Made by a program: the position numbers and the translations under genes. From positions 1 through 64,000 of the forward strand of contig CAKSKV010000002.1 in assembly GCA_934465535.1 (NCBI GenBank): 64,000 nt of DNA, given 5' to 3'. Below, piece by piece: positions 32,065 through 40,902 of the stretch; positions within the stretch are counted from its first letter, which is position 1; each line of letters opens with the position of its first letter. The notes beneath the pieces are model-generated. The model was not told the origin of the DNA. It was given only the letters and a program-made list of their open reading frames with translations, and ran no database searches. Source of the stretch: an uncultured Clostridia bacterium. GTDB lineage: Bacteria > Bacillota > Clostridia > Christensenellales > QALW01.

Positions 32065-33158
32065 TTATGGAATACAGCACGGAAGAAAAACGCTATATCC
32101 TTTTATATCTTGCCCACGGGATGACTCCCGCCCGCTTTAATAATCTTATTGAATATTACGGCTCCGCCTCCGAAGTGCTTGCGGCGGCCGAAAGCCCGGA
32201 ATTCAAGGATCCAAAGCTTGCCGGAAGTATTATAAAGGCCTGCCGCGAAGAAGCGTTTGACCAAATTGAAAACCGCGCATCGGAAATGGGCGTGCATCTG
32301 ATATGCCGCGTATCGCCCGATTATCCGCCGCGTTTTCTGGACTGTGCGCCGCCTCCGCCCATCATATATACCCGCGGCGATACTTCCCTGCTTTACGGCG
32401 GAGGAATATCCATTATAGGCTCCCGCCGCTGCACCTATTACGGCAGAAGCGTAGCCGCCGCCTTCGGGCGCGCCGCCGCGCTTGCCGGAATACCCATAAT
32501 ATCGGGCGGCGCCTACGGTATCGACACCGATGCCCTGACTGCGGCCATCGATGCCGGCGGCAAAACCGCGGCTGTTTTCGGCTGCGGTATTGATGTATGC
32601 TACCCCTCCAGCAACGCCCGGCTGTTTGACCGTATTGCAAAAACCGGTCTGCTTATAAGTGAATTTCCGCCCGGCACCGCGCCGCAGGCCTACAACTTTC
32701 CCAGGCGCAACCGGCTTGTTTCCGCGCTTTGCGACTGTCTTGCCGTAATAGAGGCGGGCGAAAAAAGCGGCACGCTTTCCACCGTGCGCTGCGCTCAGGC
32801 GCAGGGGCGCGAGATTGCCTGCGTTCCGGGCAATATAACCTCGCCGCAGTCCGTGGGCTGCAACCGCCTTATAAAGCAGGGTGCGCGCTGCATTACAAGC
32901 CCCGATGATCTGCTGGCGTTAGTGGGCAAGGCCGCGCCAAAAACCAAGCGCCCGGTGATAAAAGTAACCCCGGAGGAATCCGAGCTTATAAAGCAGATGA
33001 GCCACGGCGAAGAAGTTTCACTTGACGAATTGACCCAAAGGTGCAATAATTCAGCCGGGAAGCTTGCCGCTTTGCTTACAATGATGGAGCTGCGCGGCAT
33101 AGTACAGCGCGCCGCAGGCGGCCTGTACATACTTAATAACGATAATATTTACCGTTAG
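32061..33158 (+). CDS. dprA: DNA-processing protein DprA
   Basis: 365 residues if the GTG at 32061 (overlapping the yifB stop) is used; an ATG at 32067 would remove two residues. Both depend on coupling since no good ribosome site is seen. A helix-hairpin-like N-terminal part (~1-80), the Rossmann core IIGSRRCTYYGRSVA, ISGGAYGIDTDA, FPRRNRLVSAL and GSLS-like SGTLSTV, and a C-terminal winged helix (~300-360) give the DprA family. It loads RecA onto incoming single-stranded DNA. Position between yifB and topA is the usual Bacillota order. Confidence 0.95.
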   Translation: MIMEYSTEEKRYILLYLAHGMTPARFNNLIEYYGSASEVLAAAESPEFKDPKLAGSIIKACREEAFDQIENRASEMGVHLICRVSPDYPPRFLDCAPPPPIIYTRGDTSLLYGGGISIIGSRRCTYYGRSVAAAFGRAAALAGIPIISGGAYGIDTDALTAAIDAGGKTAAVFGCGIDVCYPSSNARLFDRIAKTGLLISEFPPGTAPQAYNFPRRNRLVSALCDCLAVIEAGEKSGTLSTVRCAQAQGREIACVPGNITSPQSVGCNRLIKQGARCITSPDDLLALVGKAAPKTKRPVIKVTPEESELIKQMSHGEEVSLDELTQRCNNSAGKLAALLTMMELRGIVQRAAGGLYILNNDNIYR

Positions 33159-33259
33159 AGCACAAAGGCCGCAAACGGCATACGGCGTATTTACCCTAAA
33201 TGCGCAAAGCTGTGCCGTTTTGCCTTTACCGGCTCTTTCGCACCGGAGGATAAACAACC

Positions 33260-35575
33260 ATGAAGCTTTTGATAGTGGAGTCTCCGCATAAGGTCAAAAC
33301 CGTAGCCAAGGCCCTGGGCAAGGACTACAAGGTAATGGCCAGCGTGGGGCACATAATAGACCTGCCCAAAAGCAAGCTGGGCGTGGATGTGGAGCACGAC
33401 TTCGCCCCGCAGTATCAGAATATTAAAAGCAAGGCGCAGCTTATAAAGGAGCTGTGCGCCGAGGCAAAAAAGGCCGATGCCGTATACCTTGCCACCGACC
33501 CTGACCGCGAGGGAGAAGCGATAAGCTGGCACCTTGCCCACCTTTTGGGCATTGATGTTTCCTCTCCCTGCCGCGTCGCCTTCAACGAAATAACGGAAAA
33601 CGCAATACGAAACGGAGTGGCCTCCCCCCGCAGCGTTGACCTTGACCTTGTGGATGCTCAGCAGGCACGCCGCGTGCTGGACCGCCTTGTGGGCTATGAA
33701 ATAAGCCCGATACTTTGGCGCAAGGTAAAGGCCGGCCTTTCGGCAGGGCGTGTTCAATCCCCCGCCGTACGCCTAGTGGTGGACAGAGAGCGCGAAATTC
33801 AGGCCTTTGTTCCCCGTGAATACTGGACCCTGAGCGCACGCCTTACCGCGGACGCCCCCTTTGAGGCGCAGTTTTGGGGAACGGACGGCAAAAAGCGCGA
33901 GCTTGCTTCCAAGGAAGAAGCGCAGCAGATAATGGACGCCTGCCGCGATTTTACCGTTGCTTCCTATAAAGAGGGACGCAAGAAGCGCTCCGCTCCCACC
34001 CCCTTCACCACCTCCATGCTGCAGCAGGAGGCCTCCCGCAAGCTGGGCTTCACCACGCGCAAAACCATGAGAGTGGCGCAGGATCTCTACGAGGGCGTGG
34101 AGCTTAAGGACGGCAGCGTCGGCCTTGTAACATATATCCGTACCGACTCCCTCCGTCTTTCCTCACAGGCCGTTGAGATGGCGCGGGAATATATTAAAAC
34201 CAACTTCGGCGGCGATTATCTGCCCCCGAAGCCCCGCGTTTTCAAAAGCAAGAGCGATTCTCAGGACGCGCACGAGGCAATACGCCCCACCTCGCTTTCC
34301 CGCAGCCCCAAGCAGGTGCGCTCCTATCTTACCGACGACCAGTACAAGCTGTACAAGCTTATATATGAGCGCTTTCTTGCCTGCCAGATGTCGGACGCGG
34401 TTTATGCAACAAGAAGCGCCGAGCTTGTAAGCGCCGGTCACAATTTCCGCGCAAGTGCGCAGCAGCGCATTTTTGACGGCTATATGGCGGTTTATATCGA
34501 AGGGGCGAACAAAATCACCGAGGATAAAAGCACTCTTCCGGTGCTGCACGAGGGGCAGCCGGCCGTTCTTGACGGATTTGAGCCTGCACAGCACTTCACC
34601 GAGCCCCCGGCACGCTACAACGAGGCCAGCCTTGTAAAGGAGCTGGAGGACAAGGGCATAGGACGCCCCTCCACCTTTGCAAGCATTATCTCCACCATTT
34701 TGGACCGCGAATATATCGAGCGGGACAAAAAGAATCTCAAGCCCACCCAATTGGGCTTCTGCGTGGTGGATTTTATGCTTAATGCCTTTCCGGATATTGT
34801 GGATGTGCATTTTACCGCCGGAATGGAAAGCGAGCTGGACAAGGTGGAAGAGGGGCAAATGCAATGGACGGATGTGGTGCGCAGCTTCTACGGCCCGTTT
34901 CATCAGTCCGTGCTGGCGGCCGCCGATGCCCCCCATGTACGGGTTCCCGTTATTGAAACCGACATACCCTGCGATAAATGCGGGCGCATGATGGTGGTGC
35001 GCTCATCAAGATACGGCAAGTTCCTTGCCTGCCCCGGCTATCCGGAGTGCAAAAACACCCGCCCGATGCCGGAGGACGAGGTCAAGGTGCCCTGTCCCAA
35101 GTGCGGGGCAAAGCTGGTAAAGCGCGCCGGCAAAAACGGCGGACGCAAATTTTACGGCTGCTCCCGCTACCCGGAATGTGATTTTGCCTCCAGCGGCCTG
35201 CCCACCGGCGAAATATGCCCGGAGTGCGGAAGCTATATAATTGAAGGCTACCGCGGACGGAAAATGTGCATGAACCTTGACTGCCCCACCCGCGCCGCCG
35301 ATAAGCTCCGCTACGAAAAAAAGCTGGCAAAGGCCGCTCAGGCGGAAAAAAAGAGCGCCGCAAAAGAAAAAGGTGAAAAGGCAGCCGCCGCAAAGAAGGC
35401 CTCCGACACAAAAACCGCAAAAACAGCGGCAAAGAAAGCACCGGCAAAAACAGCCGCCAAGAAAACGGCCGCTGACAAAACGGTAAAGCCCGCTGCAAAA
35501 AAAACCGACTCCGCAAAAAAGCCGACTGCAAAAAAGCGGACAAAAAAAGCCGAAAAGGATACGGTCAGGGCTTGA
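33260..35575 (+). CDS. topA: DNA topoisomerase I
   Basis: 771 residues. N-terminal Toprim MKLLIVESPHK and DPDREGE near 80-86; catalytic Tyr292 in TYIRTDSLRLS; three C-terminal four-cysteine zinc fingers (CDKC...C...C, CPKC...C...C, CPEC...C...C) around 570-675; then an Ala/Lys-rich tail (~685-771) resembling histone H1-like basic tails. The enzyme relaxes negative supercoils through a 5'-phosphotyrosine. The tail probably adds DNA-binding strength. It stands between dprA and trmFO, as expected. AGGA precedes the ATG. Confidence 0.96.
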   Translation: MKLLIVESPHKVKTVAKALGKDYKVMASVGHIIDLPKSKLGVDVEHDFAPQYQNIKSKAQLIKELCAEAKKADAVYLATDPDREGEAISWHLAHLLGIDVSSPCRVAFNEITENAIRNGVASPRSVDLDLVDAQQARRVLDRLVGYEISPILWRKVKAGLSAGRVQSPAVRLVVDREREIQAFVPREYWTLSARLTADAPFEAQFWGTDGKKRELASKEEAQQIMDACRDFTVASYKEGRKKRSAPTPFTTSMLQQEASRKLGFTTRKTMRVAQDLYEGVELKDGSVGLVTYIRTDSLRLSSQAVEMAREYIKTNFGGDYLPPKPRVFKSKSDSQDAHEAIRPTSLSRSPKQVRSYLTDDQYKLYKLIYERFLACQMSDAVYATRSAELVSAGHNFRASAQQRIFDGYMAVYIEGANKITEDKSTLPVLHEGQPAVLDGFEPAQHFTEPPARYNEASLVKELEDKGIGRPSTFASIISTILDREYIERDKKNLKPTQLGFCVVDFMLNAFPDIVDVHFTAGMESELDKVEEGQMQWTDVVRSFYGPFHQSVLAAADAPHVRVPVIETDIPCDKCGRMMVVRSSRYGKFLACPGYPECKNTRPMPEDEVKVPCPKCGAKLVKRAGKNGGRKFYGCSRYPECDFASSGLPTGEICPECGSYIIEGYRGRKMCMNLDCPTRAADKLRYEKKLAKAAQAEKKSAAKEKGEKAAAAKKASDTKTAKTAAKKAPAKTAAKKTAADKTVKPAAKKTDSAKKPTAKKRTKKAEKDTVRA

Positions 35576-35599
35576 TCGCAGCCGTTATTTTATAAATCC

Positions 35600-35632
35600 G
35601 GCGGGCATTCTGCAAGGCCCGCCCTTTTATTT
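35600..35632 (+). terminator. Probable terminator after topA
   Basis: GGCGGGC pairs with GCCCGCC across a 10-base loop, then CTTTTATTT. The U-tract is short, so read-through into trmFO is likely. Confidence 0.6.
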
Positions 35633-35680
35633 GGGGCAGATGCCGCAAATGCACAAATTCCCCACACAAGGAGATAAACC

Positions 35681-36979
35681 ATGAATGTAACCGTTATCGG
35701 CGCCGGGCTTGCCGGCTGCGAGGCCGCATATCAGCTGCTGCGCCGCGGCATAGCCGTAACAATGTACGAAATGCGCCCGGAAAAAAGCACCGGCGCACAT
35801 AAAACCGGGGGCTTTGCCGAGCTTGTATGCTCCAACTCCCTGCGCTCTGCGCGCCTGGAAAACGGAGCCGGGCTGCTTAAGGAGGAAATGCGCCGTCTTG
35901 ATTCCCTGATCATGCGCTGCGCCGATGCCAATGCCCTGCCGGCCGGCGGTGCGCTGGCGGTGGACCGCGAGGGTCTCTCCCGCGATGTGGAAGCGCGTCT
36001 GCGCGCTTTTGATAACTTCACCCTAGTGCGCTCCGAGCTTACGCGCGTGCCCGACGGCAAATGCATAATAGCCGCAGGCCCGCTCTGCTCCGACGCCCTC
36101 TCAGAGGCAATAGCCGAGCTTACGGGGCAGGAATATCTTCACTTCTACGATGCCGCAGCCCCTATAATCACCGCCGATTCCGTGGATATGAGCAAGGTTT
36201 TCCGCGCCGGCAGATACGGCCGCGGCGACGATTATCTCAACTGCCCCATGACGCATGAGCAATACGATGCCTTTGTGGATGCCCTTTTGAGCGCGGAAAC
36301 TGCGCCCGTGCACGGGTTTGAAAACGATGCCGTATTTGAGGGCTGCATGCCGGTGGAGGTAATGGCCGCGCGGGGCCGGCAGACCCTTGCCTTCGGCCCG
36401 CTGAAGCCCGTCGGGCTTGCCGACCCACGCACCGGAAAAGAGCCCTATGCCGTGCTTCAGCTGCGTCAGGACGATGCCGCGCAGACCCTTTATAACCTTG
36501 TAGGATTTCAGACCCATCTTAAATTCGGCGAGCAAAAGCGCGTTTTCAGCATGATTCCGGGCCTTGAAAACGCCGAATTTGTCCGCTACGGGGTTATGCA
36601 CCGCAACACCTTTTTGTGCTCCCCCCGCTTGCTTAACCGCAACTACCGCCTCAAGAGCCGTCCCGACATTTTCTTTGCCGGACAGATCACCGGCGTAGAG
36701 GGCTATATCGAATCCGCTGCCTCCGGCATGCTTGCGGGCATTGCCATGGCGCACGACTGTCTGGGCAAACCGGAGCCGGAGCTGTCCGATATCTGTGCCG
36801 TGGGCGCACTGGGGCTTTATGTTTCCTCCGGCGAAGGACGCGCATTTCAGCCCATGAATATTAACTTCGGTATAATAGCCCCTGCGGATAAAAAAATCCG
36901 CGGAGGAAAGGCGGAGCGCTACCGCTATATAGCCGCACGGGCTTTGGAATATATCGACTCCGCCGCCCCGGAATTATAG
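35681..36979 (+). CDS. trmFO: tRNA (uracil-54) methyltransferase TrmFO, folate-dependent
   Basis: 432 residues. FAD-binding VIGAGLAGCEAA at residues 5-16, the family motif AELVCSNSLRS near 47-57, and a C-terminal MNINFG region near 395 are present. The enzyme makes ribothymidine at U54 of tRNA using methylenetetrahydrofolate and FAD. The AAGGAGA ribosome site precedes the ATG. It is the last gene of the dprA-topA-trmFO block, and in relatives xerC and hslVU often follow; here dnaA does. Confidence 0.96.
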   Translation: MNVTVIGAGLAGCEAAYQLLRRGIAVTMYEMRPEKSTGAHKTGGFAELVCSNSLRSARLENGAGLLKEEMRRLDSLIMRCADANALPAGGALAVDREGLSRDVEARLRAFDNFTLVRSELTRVPDGKCIIAAGPLCSDALSEAIAELTGQEYLHFYDAAAPIITADSVDMSKVFRAGRYGRGDDYLNCPMTHEQYDAFVDALLSAETAPVHGFENDAVFEGCMPVEVMAARGRQTLAFGPLKPVGLADPRTGKEPYAVLQLRQDDAAQTLYNLVGFQTHLKFGEQKRVFSMIPGLENAEFVRYGVMHRNTFLCSPRLLNRNYRLKSRPDIFFAGQITGVEGYIESAASGMLAGIAMAHDCLGKPEPELSDICAVGALGLYVSSGEGRAFQPMNINFGIIAPADKKIRGGKAERYRYIAARALEYIDSAAPEL

Positions 36980-37369
36980 TGCTTATCACAGCCGCAAAAA
37001 CAAAACGGGCATTTTGGGGCAAGGCCGGTACGCTTTGCCTCTTTATTTTTTATGCCATGTTATTCCCGCAAAAAGCTGCTTGTGTGCAGCTTCGCGGTTA
37101 TCCACAACATATGGTATATCCACAACTTGAACAAAATTTTCACCTTGATTTCACCCTGTTTTTTGCCGAATTATTAAAAAAAACATTGCTTTTCCACAGA
37201 TTTTTTGATATTATATGTATCCGCGCGACAGTTATTCACAGGAGCCTGCCTTTTTCGTTTAATAAAAACAACAGCCGTTTTCTGCGGCGAACAGGCATAC
37301 TTGCGCATACGCATCCGTGCGCGGGCTTTTTTATGTTAACATATAACCAAATTTATCGGGGGTAGCATC
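36980..37369. other. DnaA-box region upstream of dnaA (candidate origin or autoregulatory region)
   Basis: 390 AT-rich bases between trmFO and dnaA. Two perfect DnaA boxes, TTATCCACA (37098-37106) and TTATTCACA (37232-37240), and two one-mismatch boxes, ATATCCACA (37116-37124) and TTTTCCACA (37190-37198), are on the same strand. A/T-rich runs lie between them. The dnaA promoter overlaps the third box. This could be oriC or only a DnaA autoregulation region. Genes on both sides point the same way, and dnaN is not adjacent, which weakens the oriC reading. Confidence 0.6.
37186..37214 (+). promoter_or_regulatory. dnaA promoter with DnaA box in the spacer
   Basis: TTGCTT (37186-37191), 17-base spacer, TATTAT (37209-37214) preceded by TGA (extended -10). 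The DnaA-like box TTTTCCACA overlaps its -35/spacer and a perfect box lies just past the start site, as expected for autorepression. Confidence 0.6.
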
Positions 37370-38698
37370 ATGCAGGATCTGAACTCCACATGGGAAATAG
37401 CCGACAATATGCTCAAATCCACAAAGGAAATAGGCTCCACCAATTATCGGACCTGGTTTTCCTTTATAAAACCGGTGGCGCTGCAGGGCAGCACGCTGTA
37501 TTTGAGCGTACCCTCGGTTCTGCACCGCAACATGCTTACCAACCCCGATCTTTGCTATTGCAAATACCTTAAAATGGTGGTGAACTGCGCCTGGAGCCGC
37601 GAGCTGAATGTGGAGCTCATTTTGGAAAACGAGGCCAAAAACTATGCCTCCGGCGCAACTGCCGCCGCTTCCCGCCCCATGCTGAACGAAAAATACACCT
37701 TTGATACCTTCGTTATCGGCGCCGGCAACCAGTTTGCCCAAGCTGCCGCCCTTTCCGTTGCGGAATCTCCGGCGGCACTGAACAACCCGCTGTTTATATA
37801 CGGCGGCGTCGGCCTTGGAAAAACCCATCTTATGCATGCAATAGGCAACTATATTCTTGATACCACGCCCTCCATGCGGGTAATGTATACCACTTGCGAA
37901 AAGTACACAAATGAATTCATCGATGCCATAGGTAAAAACCGCACGGCGCAGTTCCGTGCGCAATACCGCAACACCGTGGATGTGCTGATGATAGACGATA
38001 TTCAGTTCCTTCGCAACAAGGAAAAAACACAGGAGGAGCTGTTTCACAACATAAACGACCTTGTAAACTCCAACAAGCAGATAATAATCACCTCCGACCG
38101 TCCCCCGCGCGAAATAGCCACGCTGGAGGACCGTCTGCGCTCCCGCTTCGAGGGCGGCCTTATTGTGGATGTCACCCCGCCCGACCTTGAAACGCGGGTG
38201 GCCATCCTTTCCCTTAAGGCTGAGGCCTGCGGCGCAAAGCTTACAAACGAGATGCTGTTTTACATAGCCGAGCGCGCCAGCGACAATGTGCGAGAGCTGG
38301 AGGGCTCGCTTAAGCGCATAGTGGCCTATTCCACCACCATGAGCCGCCCCATTACCATGGAGCTTATAACCGAGGCGCTCAGGGATTATCACACCTCCGC
38401 TCAGCGGCGCATAACCGCCGATAAGATTCTGGAATCGGTAGCCTCCTACTTTGATATTCCCACCGAGCTGCTGGTGGGCAAAAAGCGCGATGCCGCAATA
38501 GTGCTGCCCCGCCACATTGCCATGTACCTCTGCCGCGAGCATACGGACCTTTCCTTCCCCCGTATAGCCGAGGAATTCGGCGGACGGGATCACGCCACCG
38601 TGATCCACGGCATAGGCCGCATCCGTCAGGCTCTTAAGGAGGACGAAAAGACCCGCACCTATGTTGAGGACATCGAACGGCGTATGCAGGGCATATAA
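37370..38698 (+). CDS. dnaA: Chromosomal replication initiator DnaA
   Basis: 442 residues with all four DnaA domains: N-terminal interaction domain (~1-85), short linker, AAA+ core with Walker A GGVGLGKT (145-152) and Walker B MIDDIQF near 204-210, and the C-terminal box-recognition helix GGRDHATVIHGI near 403-414. It binds DnaA boxes and opens the origin. GGGGGTAG precedes the ATG. It is not followed by dnaN-recF-gyrB as in most Bacillota; thrS follows after 220 bases. The protein itself looks normal. Confidence 0.97.
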   Translation: MQDLNSTWEIADNMLKSTKEIGSTNYRTWFSFIKPVALQGSTLYLSVPSVLHRNMLTNPDLCYCKYLKMVVNCAWSRELNVELILENEAKNYASGATAAASRPMLNEKYTFDTFVIGAGNQFAQAAALSVAESPAALNNPLFIYGGVGLGKTHLMHAIGNYILDTTPSMRVMYTTCEKYTNEFIDAIGKNRTAQFRAQYRNTVDVLMIDDIQFLRNKEKTQEELFHNINDLVNSNKQIIITSDRPPREIATLEDRLRSRFEGGLIVDVTPPDLETRVAILSLKAEACGAKLTNEMLFYIAERASDNVRELEGSLKRIVAYSTTMSRPITMELITEALRDYHTSAQRRITADKILESVASYFDIPTELLVGKKRDAAIVLPRHIAMYLCREHTDLSFPRIAEEFGGRDHATVIHGIGRIRQALKEDEKTRTYVEDIERRMQGI

Positions 38699-38752
38699 GC
38701 CCGGCACTGCCCGTATTTTATGCTCCTTTTGCCTGATTCCTGCATTATAAGC

Positions 38753-38782
38753 TGGACAAGCTGTGCAGGCGGGGTGTATAAT
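38753..38782 (+). promoter_or_regulatory. thrS promoter
   Basis: TGGACA, 18-base spacer, perfect TATAAT; 137 bases before the thrS start. Confidence 0.6.
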
Positions 38783-38791
38783 TATTTTACG

Positions 38792-38827
38792 GTTTTCGCC
38801 TTTTATATTCCCGCATAAGGCGAAAAC
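38792..38827 (+). promoter_or_regulatory. thrS leader hairpin
   Basis: GTTTTCGCCTT pairs perfectly with AAGGCGAAAAC over a 14-base loop at the start of the transcript. No U-tract follows and no T-box sequence is seen. It may protect the mRNA end or act as a ThrRS-binding operator; function is unknown. Confidence 0.5.
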
Positions 38828-38918
38828 AAAGCTTTTAACAAACGAAGAATATATTCAATATTTATATTTATAAAGCTGCTTTCGGCCCGAAGGGCTTAGG
38901 CAGGAAAGGAATATCACT

Positions 38919-40682
38919 ATGAAGATCATCTATAATAACGGCACTGTTGCTGAATGCCCCGCCGACGAGGAGCTGCATGTTATACGCCACAGCGCCGCAC
39001 ATATTATGGCTCAGGCTATAATGCACCTGTATCCGCAGGCGGATTTCGCCTACGGTCCCGCCACCGACAAGGGCTTTTATTACGATGTTGACCTTGGCGA
39101 CACCGCTCTTTCCGTGGACGACCTGCCCGCCATCGAAAATGAAATGCGCCGCATTATAAAGGAAAACCTGCCCATCAAGCCCTTTATTCTGCCCCGTCCG
39201 GAGGCCATTGCCCTCATGCAGGAGCGCGGCGAAAAGTACAAGGTGGAGCACATTGACGACCTGCCCGAGGATGCCGTTATAAGCTTCTATCAGCAGGGTG
39301 ACTACATCGATATGTGCACCGGCCCTCACCTTTGCTACACCAAGGCTCTCAAGGCCTTTAAGCTTACCGGCATTTCCGGCGCATACTGGAAAAACGACAA
39401 AAACAACAAAATGCTCACCCGCATAAAGGGCGTGGCTTTCCGCTCTCAGGCCGAGCTTGACGAATATCTCCGTCTGCTTGAGGAGGCCGAGCGCCGCGAC
39501 CACCGCCGTATCGGCAAGGAAATGGGGCTGTTCATGCTCTGCGACGAGGCTCCCGGCTTCCCGTTCTTCCTGCCCGGCGGCATGAAGCTCAAGAACGCTC
39601 TTATCGACTACTGGCGCGAGCTTCACACCCGTGAGGGCTATGTTGAGGTTTCCACCCCGATGATAATGAACCGCCATCTGTGGGAAACCAGCGGGCACTG
39701 GGATCATTACAAGGACAATATGTACTCCACCGTCATTGACGAGGAGACCTACTGCATAAAGCCCATGAACTGCCCCGGCGGCGTTATGGTATACCAGAGC
39801 CGTCTGCACAGCTACCGCGACCTGCCCTTGCGCATAGGTGAATTGGGGCTTGTGCACCGTCATGAGCTCAAGGGCGCGCTGCACGGCCTGTTCCGCGTGC
39901 GCTGCTTCACTCAGGACGATGCCCACATCTTCATGCGTCCGGAGCAGATAACCGATGAGATCATGGGCGTTGTGCACATGATAAACGAGGTTTACAGCAA
40001 ATTCGGCTTCAAATACGCCGTAGAGCTTTCCACCCGCCCCACTGACAGCATGGGCAGCGACGAGGACTGGGAGGCCGCTACCAACGGCCTTAAGAACGCT
40101 TTGGAGAAGCTGGGGCTTGATTACACCGTAAACGAGGGCGACGGCGCCTTCTACGGCCCGAAGATAGACTTCCATCTTCAGGATTCCCTCGGACGCACCT
40201 GGCAGTGCGGCACCATCCAGCTGGATTTCCAGATGCCGCTGAATTTCGGCCTGACCTATGTGGATGAGGACGGCAGCAAAAAGCGCCCCATAATGATACA
40301 CCGCGTTATTTTCGGCTCAATCGAGCGCTTTATAGGCATACTCACCGAGCACTATGCCGGCAAATTCCCCGTTTGGCTTGCCCCCATGCAGGCCAAGGTG
40401 CTGCCCGTTTCCGAAAAGAGCATGGAGTACGCCGAATCCGTATATGACGCGCTGCGTGCGGCCTCCGTCCGCTGCGAGCTGGATCGCCGCAGTGAAAAGA
40501 TCGGCTACATGATACGCGAAGCGCAAACCGTGGACCGCGTTCCCTATATGCTTATCATCGGGCAGCAGGAAGTGGAAAACGGCACCGTATCGGTGCGCAG
40601 CCGCGACACGGGCGAAACCAAAACCATGTCCTTGGACGATTTCCTCAGCCATATCCGCGCGGAGATTGCTCAACGCATCTGA
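38919..40682 (+). CDS. thrS: Threonine-tRNA ligase, TGS-less short form
   Basis: 587 residues. The editing domain (RHSAAH near 23-28, CTGPH near 128-132), class II catalytic core with motif 2 and zinc ligands (MNCPGG near 285, RHELKGALHG near 315, HRVIFGS near 460) and anticodon-binding domain are intact. The usual N-terminal TGS domain (about 60 residues) is absent: the protein begins directly with a short strand before the editing domain. The enzyme charges tRNA-Thr. AAAGGA precedes the ATG. Whether a second, full-length ThrRS exists cannot be seen here. Confidence 0.95.
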   Translation: MKIIYNNGTVAECPADEELHVIRHSAAHIMAQAIMHLYPQADFAYGPATDKGFYYDVDLGDTALSVDDLPAIENEMRRIIKENLPIKPFILPRPEAIALMQERGEKYKVEHIDDLPEDAVISFYQQGDYIDMCTGPHLCYTKALKAFKLTGISGAYWKNDKNNKMLTRIKGVAFRSQAELDEYLRLLEEAERRDHRRIGKEMGLFMLCDEAPGFPFFLPGGMKLKNALIDYWRELHTREGYVEVSTPMIMNRHLWETSGHWDHYKDNMYSTVIDEETYCIKPMNCPGGVMVYQSRLHSYRDLPLRIGELGLVHRHELKGALHGLFRVRCFTQDDAHIFMRPEQITDEIMGVVHMINEVYSKFGFKYAVELSTRPTDSMGSDEDWEAATNGLKNALEKLGLDYTVNEGDGAFYGPKIDFHLQDSLGRTWQCGTIQLDFQMPLNFGLTYVDEDGSKKRPIMIHRVIFGSIERFIGILTEHYAGKFPVWLAPMQAKVLPVSEKSMEYAESVYDALRAASVRCELDRRSEKIGYMIREAQTVDRVPYMLIIGQQEVENGTVSVRSRDTGETKTMSLDDFLSHIRAEIAQRI

Positions 40683-40740
40683 TTGTTAAAAAAGCGATAT
40701 TTACACGGTATTCGCAAACGCTTTACAACGCAATATATAA

Positions 40741-40782
40741 CAATATCCGCGGCAAATGCCGCGGATATTGCTTTTTATTTTA
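40741..40782 (+). terminator. Rho-independent terminator after thrS
   Basis: A 14-base perfect stem (CAATATCCGCGGCA / TGCCGCGGATATTG) followed by CTTTTTATTTT. Confidence 0.95.
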
Positions 40783-40902
40783 TGCTTTGTTTTTGCGGTT
40801 TACTGCGGCGCATTGCCGCAGCCCGCTTTGCTTTTTGAACGCTTTTATCTCTTATTTGTCCCGTATTTCCGCCACTCCGGCATCGGGCGCGCTTATTTGT
40901 GC

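Noticed and set aside
36979..37365. A 128-codon plus-strand frame between trmFO and dnaA
   Set aside because: It begins with a GTG at the trmFO stop, has no ribosome site and runs through the DnaA boxes and promoter; composition is non-coding.
38699..38918. T-box riboswitch ahead of thrS
   Set aside because: No T-box core sequence, specifier loop or antiterminator was found.
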